A DNA stretch of 64,000 nt. It comes from Corylus avellana (Eukaryota; Streptophyta; Magnoliopsida; Fagales; Betulaceae). The notes below the pieces were generated by a model. That model ran no database searches. It saw only the letters and a program-made list of their open reading frames with translations, and was not told the origin of the DNA. Position 1 is the stretch's first letter; every line of letters starts with the position of its first letter. Positions 58,135-64,000 of the stretch are shown piece by piece. The stretch spans positions 11,081,156 to 11,145,155 of the forward strand of contig NC_081547.1 of the NCBI RefSeq assembly GCF_901000735.1, in the 5' to 3' direction. The position numbers and the translations under genes were made by a program.

Positions 58135-58902
58135 GGGAATAAATATAAAATTAGTCATTATGTTTAGTCTAAATTATAAGTCGGTACTCTATATTTATGT
58201 GGTATAAAAATTAATTTATAAGTCCATGTAATTGGTCTAAATTATAAATAACTCAATGTGGTATAAAAAATGATTTATAGGTTCTCAAGATATACCAAAA
58301 TAACAGTTTACTCTATGAAATCAATTTTTTGTTAAGTAAATTAACAAAATCTGTCACTTTGCCACGTCATACCCAATAAAAATGCGACGCGTGTTATTAT
58401 TAATTTTTTACGTTAAAAAATGACAATTATGATTTTTCACATCTCACTCCACGTTATATTAATGTTATAGTAAATTAACATAATCTCTTATATCCCCGAA
58501 ATTTTACCATGTGCGAAACACTTTATCATCTTCATCTTCCTCGGCACTTCACAAAATGCAATAGTCAAATTCTCACAAAATGCTCTCAAATCATAGCGAA
58601 GAGATGAAAATGAAGGGGAATTACGCACGAAATAAAATTTTGAGGACAAAAGAGATTAAGTTAATTTATTGTACTTGTATTATGTGACAAAGTAATGAAT
58701 TTTGTTAAGTTACTTCACAGAAATTGATTTTTGAGAATAAATGTTATTTTGACATATTTTAAGGACCTATAAATTATTTTTTATATCACATGAAGTGATT
58801 TGTAATTTAAGTTAATTATGAAACCATATAAATTATTTGTTATACTACATAGAATAATTTATAATTTTGAACAAACACATGAACCAATTTTACATTTATC
58901 CC
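58135..58902. mobile_element. Foldback element with long (about 220 bp) inverted ends
   Basis: The left end GGGAATAAATATAAAATTAG, and inward tgtggtataaaaaatgatttataggt (about 58255-58280), are mirrored by the right end, acctataaattattttttatatcaca (about 58765-58790) and ttttacatttatccc. An imperfect flank duplication (ttaaaaat, ttaaatat) adjoins the ends. It has no transposase. Confidence 0.75.
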
Positions 58903-59404
58903 TTAAATATTAGATTCGCAATCCAGCTATAATGAACAACATTCGTGGGTCTCGGGTTTTGCGGGGCGAGGTGAGTATTATGTGCTTGGTCATTTTTGTA
59001 ACAAATTAAGAGGCTGAGAGAAAGAGAATGAAAGAGATTCAAAGAGAGAAACCTCGAGGCTGGAAGTTGGGTGATCGAGGCTCTCGAAGTGGAGGCTGAC
59101 TGGCTGAGCGAAGGAGTGGCCGTAGAAGAGGAGGCTGAGCGGCGCAAGGTGAAGTAATGTGCGGAAAGAGAGTGAAGAAAGAAAGAAGAGGAAAAAAAAA
59201 AGAAAGTGCTGTGTGGCGGAAAGGTGAGAAAGTGAAGAAAAAAAAAAGAAAAGAAAAGAAAAGTGAAGTGCTGTCACGGAAAGGTGAGAAAGTGAGAAAA
59301 AAAACAAACAAACAAACACAGCACGGAAAGAGGTGAGAAAGTGAGGAAAGAAAGAACACCGAACACCCCAAAATTTGTGTGCCAACAAAAAAAAAAAAAA
59401 CAAA
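58903..59404. other. GA-rich low-complexity region
   Basis: The strand bias (GA on plus, CT on minus) yields several Phe/Ser/Leu-rich open frames on minus that are not genes. It includes the minisatellite at 59205-59365. Confidence 0.55.
59205..59365. repeat. Minisatellite-like repeat, about 55-65 bp unit
   Basis: The phrase cggaaaggtgagaaagtga recurs near 59217 and 59277, and as ggaaagaggtgagaaagtga near 59325. The copies are separated by A-rich runs (including aacaaacaaacaaac, about 59303). Confidence 0.6.
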
Positions 59405-60890
59405 AATAGAGATTTACGTGGCCTCTAATGCTTCTCTATTCGTATTCACTATTCACGCGAAGAACGTTCAAGTGTACCCACGTGAATTGTGTGCCACATA
59501 TGCAACACGGTTGTATCCACCACAAACCCCAAAGCGTTGATAACGACGTCGTGGGTGGGTCAATAGGGCCGCCTCAAAATGACGGAAATGCCACTTGAAT
59601 TGCAGAATTGTTTATCACGTGCTCTTATACAAGTCGCGAATCTCGAAGAGACGTGCAGGAGTCGCTTCTGTCAGTCCTTGTCGGCCGCGTAACACATTGA
59701 ACTCCGTCAGTGCCCCAAATGAGTGAATAGAACTGTGACCCCACAACATTACTGTTCAACTTCATTAATCCATGCTTTCTTTTTTATTTTTTATTTTTTT
59801 AGCAATCCATGCCTCATTTGAGCAAATTATATAACTACTATTTTTTTTTCAGTCCCAACTTCTTGACCTTTTCAAATGTGCGATTTTTTTTAAATGGAGT
59901 TATTATTTGCTTTTTATTTCCAACATTGAAGAATTTTTCATATAAGGGTGAGAAATGATAATCGTTCTTTTAGTGTTTTTTTAGTGTTCTTTTTTGTGTT
60001 GATAAGTATTTTTAGGGTTTTTTTTTGTATTTTAATTGAAAAAAATGTTTTGATGTGAATAAAAGTAAAAAATGTTTCTTTTGTGTTGAAAATTATTTGT
60101 TAATTTTTTAAATTTTTTGGTAGAAAGGAAAAAAAAAAAGAAAAAAGAAAAAAGGAGGTTAGCAAACACACTCTTTTGTCTCTATTAAGTATTTTTAGAA
60201 ATATTTTGTATTTGAATTGGTTGTTAATTTTTTATTTAAAAATAAATAATAAACAAAAATATAAAATTTTAACAGACTAAGAAATATATTTTTCAACACA
60301 ATCTTATACATCCTCTTAAAATGTTTTGAAATTAATTATTATTATTATTATTATTTTAAGAAAAAAGTGAGAGAAGAAATGAGTTATCAATTATACTTTT
60401 AGTCTCCCTTATTTAATGTGAAAAACACTTTGCAGGTAAATATCACACGATATTCGAAATTAACAGATAATTAATTATAAGGATGCAATCACCAAAATAC
60501 GTAAAATCAAATACAAAGATTTTGATGACAAAGAGTAAACTTTTTAAAAAACGTTTTAAAAGTAAAACTTTTTCGGGGCAGCCAAACTCAGGAAATCACT
60601 ATCAAAAAGATGTTTACAGATACTATGAACACTTACAACCCGATGCAAGTCCTTGACTTTGTAAGATCGACAAGCCTCCAACTCATTTCCTCGCTCACAA
60701 TCTGCTTCAACGTGATTCTCCTTTACTGGACCTTTCCAATAAACCTCTTAATGAAGCTCACAATGAAATTTACAATAATCTTCTAAGATGAACGATTAGG
60801 CTCACAACTGATGTTCTCTCTAAGCATAGCCCTCTCACAAAACCAAATGTTAAATCTCATACCTCTTTAGTTCTATAAACATGAATATTT
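59405..60890. other. Spacer with two G-boxes
   Basis: CACGTG occurs at 59479-59484 and 59616-59621. The rest is AT-rich DNA with poly-A runs (60129-60155) and a (TTA)n stretch (60341-60356). No gene is recognised. Confidence 0.45.
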
Positions 60891-61260
60891 ATCATTTACA
60901 AAACCCTATACCTGGGCCCACATAAAATACACAATTTAGGTATAAAACGTATGGGGCGTCAGGAAGGGGTAAGTGCCAGACCGGACAACAACTTTCAAAA
61001 CTGCGTTTGTCGACTTTCTGAAAAGCCCGTCCGGACAGCCTAGCTCCCTGTCCAAACGGCCACTGCGTTGGGGCTGAAAGTAGCTTGTTGGAATTCATGT
61101 CCGAACAAGCTACCTTCCTGCCTTGCGTTGAGGGTGAATCTTGGTGCTTTGCAATTTCCGTTTTGATCACTGAATTAGCTAACACAAGAGCTAACATAAT
61201 GAACTTTGACAAATAGACATATTATTCAAAATAGTGTGGAATTTTCATTACCCACAATTA
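60891..61260. repeat. GTCCGGACAG-type repeat fragment
   Basis: Repeated words (gaccggacaac, cgtccggacagcc, tgtccaaacggcc, tgtccgaacaagctac) and two copies of agcta-c-ttcctg suggest a decayed repeat. The minus open frame 60892-61212 is likely a by-product. Confidence 0.4.
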
Positions 61261-61804
61261 GGGTTGGGTATTGGTTCGGTCGGTGTTGGTAAGTGCATTT
61301 TCGCTTACCGATTCGTAACAATCGGTTAAGTCAATTAATTAGCCAACTTCATATCGACAATGAATAGTTTTGACTTTTTCAGTTAATCGGTAAGTCGGTT
61401 AATAGGTGGTTGATTAAGTTGATTAATTTTTTGTTACAAGTTTTTATGTTAAAGATTTATCTTTGTAACTACTGAATTAGTAAATAATATGTTTTATAAA
61501 TAAAAATAAAAAGTAAATTCATGGAACATGGACCAAAATGACAACCACAAATCAACGGGATAAACACAATAAGGAAAGTTTCCAGATAACATTCAAAATT
61601 GACTTGAAAAATCGGCTATCTCGGTTAATTGTCGGCTAACCGATAAAAAAAAAATTCTACTGCCTACCGAACCATCGAACTGATGTCGAAACAATATTTT
61701 TATTCTGTCTACTAATTGTTGAAAGTCAGTTGTGACCAATAACAATTTAATGATGGTCGATAATCAGTCAATAAGCAATAAAAAGTTAATTTGCTCATCC
61801 CTAC
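61261..61804. mobile_element. Possible MITE rich in CGGTTAA motifs
   Basis: The left end gggttgggtattggttcggtcgg and the right end (inverse gggatgagcaaattaac) are weakly similar inverted ends. Inside are many 'cggttaat/cggtaag' words. No duplication was found. Confidence 0.35.
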
Positions 61805-62016
61805 CCGCAACAACAGAAATATCTAGAATGTCAAATAGGTAAAAGAAGGAATGAAAGCCAGATTGGACCAAGTCCACCGTGGGCAATCTTGTAAATGTGT
61901 CAACTTGGAAGAGAATCTCCAGGAAGCCCCCTTCTCTTTGTTCTTTCATTGACTTGTTTTGTTGGAATATGATTACCATCTTGCTTAATTTCCACCTCTT
62001 TTTCTGATGCAAAAAA
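61805..62016. other. JAZ upstream region
   Basis: Single-copy-looking DNA preceding the JAZ promoter motifs. No gene is seen. Confidence 0.4.
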
Positions 62017-62022
62017 CACGTG
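62017..62022 (+). promoter_or_regulatory. G-box (CACGTG) upstream of the JAZ start
   Basis: CACGTG lies 229 bases before ATG 62246, in a promoter-like position. JAZ genes are direct targets of MYC2-type factors that bind G-boxes, so this site is a good candidate for jasmonate feedback. A CACGTC sequence follows at 62054-62059. Confidence 0.5.
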
Positions 62023-62245
62023 CTCTAAAAACAACAATAAGATAATTCCGCGTCCACGTCAGGGCAAGCCAGGTTCAAAGCACATGCTAGGAAACTCCCC
62101 TCTCCCTCCCTCCACATATATCCCTGCCTCCAAATCTTCCCCATTTCTTTCCAAAGCAACAACAAAACAAGCTTTCAATTTCAAACACACAGCGGCCGCC
62201 GACAACTCATCCATTATTGTGAAGTTTTTCAGCCAAGCAAAAAAC

Positions 62246-64000
62246 ATGTTGAAGGCTACTAAGGCACCGGAGAGGTCCAACTTCGCTCAGACATGCAACC
62301 TCCTGAGCCAGTACGTGAAGGAGAAAGGAATGACTGGCGATTTTAGCCTTGGGATGACTAGGAAACTGGAGTCTAAAGGTGTTCATTCTTTCTTCATCTT
62401 CATATCTTTTTTCTGGGGTAGTCTTGGTTTTTCCCTTTTGTTTTTGAACAAATTGTCTCATAGTTTGTCCTGCCATGTTTCAGAAAAACCAGAAACATCT
62501 CCGCCGGTGGCGACCACTATGGATTTATTAACAAACATGGCAAATTCAGCTGCTGAGGCTTTGAGACAAAACACTGGGACTCCTTCGAAGGCGCAATCCA
62601 CGGATTTTCTTCAACAGTTTGGTTGCTTCGATCCCTCAAACTCGAGCGACGTCGCTTCTAATAAGCCTGATTTCAGGTATGCAGACATGTATGAAATTGA
62701 ACTCATTTTTAAATTTAGATACGCATGGTTAGTTCGAAGCATATACTTTTGCTCACATTTCGGAGGATCTTCTGAAATTACTAAAGATCCCCTACTTTTT
62801 AGCATAAGTGCTGAAATTTTTTATATGATTTACAAATTCGAATTAACGTTTCTAAAAGACAGGTCAATCTCGAGAGTCAACGTATGCTTTAACTTATGAG
62901 TGACCCGTTTGATCTGTATAATTATAAAATCAAACGATTCGCCAAACCTTCTTCCTCATTATTCTTAGAATCCCCAAAAAAATTATGTCGTTAATACTTG
63001 ATTTAATTTTTATTTATAAGTAATTGCATCTCAAGCAGAAATAGACAAAATAGTTACCGAAAAAGTTGTGAAAGAAAGAAAATGAGAGAGACTAAAAGAA
63101 AGAAAGGAAGATAAAAAAGAATAATAAACAAAGTTTATAATAATTAGCTTATTCACCATGCATACTAGAAGGAAAAACTACAAAATAACTATTTTGCTGG
63201 GACGGAAAAAATGCTAATAATAATTAAATCTCACTATTATAAAGGATTTGTCTATTCTCTCGAAAATACTCTAATATGATTACTTATTCATTTATTTGTG
63301 TTAGTTTTCAAATTACAACAAGTTAAACAATTTGTGTCAACCCAATAAGACCTATAACCTATTTCTTAAATGAGTTATATTGGTCGGATTGAATGAATCC
63401 ATCATGATTTGATTATTAAGCATGTCGTGTCGTGTTACCTACTTATTTAAATGATTTGTACCACGATTGAAATTAATATGTGACGGATTTAACTAAATTA
63501 CAAGTTGTGTCAAAGTGGACCCTTAACTGGTTGGTGGATCGGTCACCTCGTGGACACGAAATGCCGGCCCTTGTCACCAAAAGGAAAAGGAAAGGGGAGA
63601 ATAAAAACTAATTGCACGTACATATCTGAAACATACGTACATCTTGCATGAAATACCCCAGCATTAATCCCTTAAACTAAACTGTTGCTAAATTATCAGT
63701 TTTTTTTTCATTGCTTTAGGAAATCGGCGATCAAGGAGGCTGCAACAGCCCAGATGACTATTTTTTACGCCGGTCAAGTACTAGTATTCAACGACTTTCC
63801 GGCCGACAAGGCAAGGGCGATCATGGCTTTGGGCAGAAAGGGTAGCTCTTATATTTCTGGCATAGACAAAGTAAATTCCGGAAGCTTTATTGCTCCTGCT
63901 GCATCGAATATTGCAGCCACGTCTCAAAGAAATCCCACCCAAGATATTGGTTCTGGTAATTTTCTTGGCTTATGTGAATATTATATATAAGAGGATTTGT
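62246..64000 (+). CDS. JAZ: JAZ (TIFY) jasmonate-signalling repressor, partial
   Basis: Visible exons: 62246-62378, 62484-62676 and 63720-63955, with a GT donor at 63956, so the gene runs out of the window. The start MLKATKAPERSNFAQTCN sets the family N-terminus. RSNFAQTCNLLSQYVKEKG is a JAZ1/JAZ5-like motif followed by GDFSLGMTRK. The TIFY/ZIM domain in exon 3 (MTIFYAGQVLVFNDFPADKARAIM) binds NINJA and mediates dimers. The Jas degron that binds COI1 and MYC2 must lie beyond 64000. JAZ proteins repress MYC factors until jasmonoyl-isoleucine triggers their turnover. An upstream in-frame ATG (62084) would add 54 residues but has no family support. Intron 1 (105 bases) is stop-free and in frame. 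Confidence 0.92.
62677..63719 (+). other. JAZ intron 2
   Basis: A GT-AG intron of 1,043 bp. It contains AT-rich DNA and repeat-like words (ctgtgtcg-type 'catgtcgtgtcgtgtt' near 63422). No gene is recognised inside. Confidence 0.75.

Noticed and set aside
58990..59403. Phe/Ser/Leu-rich open frames on the minus strand
   Set aside because: They are translations of a GA-rich simple tract. There is no start context or family match.
62084..62245. Upstream ATG of the JAZ open frame (54 extra residues)
   Set aside because: JAZ proteins start close to the (R)SNFxQTCxxLSQY motif. The extra part has no family similarity and fits a 5' leader.

Overview
The window is nuclear DNA from a eudicot plant, probably a woody rosid. 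Evidence: a TIR-NB-LRR-type resistance gene remnant (TNLs are absent from grasses), GT-AG split plant genes, AT-rich spacers, and a dense nested layer of plant transposons. Four N blocks (20, 100, 63 and 36 bases) mark assembly gaps. The exact species cannot be read from the sequence.

Region 1 to about 18 kb is a transposon nest. A decayed Ty1/copia element (1-6632) carries a solo LTR of another family (2553-3846) with a GTTTT target duplication. A second decayed copia element (7217-16500) has its gag zinc knuckle split by an insert (8596-12452). That insert holds two related LTR sequences and, between them, the 3' end of a TNL gene. A LINE 3' tail follows at 17.6-18.2 kb.

Region 18.9-64 kb carries five conserved genes: LSM1 (+, 18923-23459, mRNA decapping), a GOLD/seven-TM protein of the TMEM87 type (+, 27380-30863), an EXO70 exocyst subunit of probable D clade (-, 35363-37207), a PRK-type LRR receptor-like (pseudo)kinase (-, 51628-54115), and a JAZ/TIFY jasmonate repressor (+, 62246 to beyond the window end). 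From memory, this gene set matches Arabidopsis JAZ6-PRK8-EXO70D1-TMEM87 (At1g72450-At1g72480), and its duplicate LSM1B-EXO70D3 (At3g14080-At3g14090). The genes are therefore an old conserved block, not an operon or pathway.

The spacers and introns between these genes hold mainly non-autonomous DNA transposons. These are long-TIR foldback elements (20809-21381, 24727-26503, 58135-58902), a CACTA element packed with TGACGT repeats (42501-43652), two hAT-like elements flanking EXO70 (33075-33630, 39283-40256), and two copies of a 'CCTCACCAAAATAACTAAAA' MITE. One of those MITE copies was later split by a complete but dead copia element (44369-49710, TSD TATAT).

I found no rRNA, tRNA or CRISPR array. 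No clearly new protein system is visible. The strongest unusual signals are the LTR-bounded TNL fragment whose stop codon comes from the LTR, the CACTA element's hairpin-like repeats, the shared GGTGGCC palindromic cores, and an in-frame stop-free first intron in the JAZ gene. Exon borders were placed by eye from GT-AG sites and reading frame.
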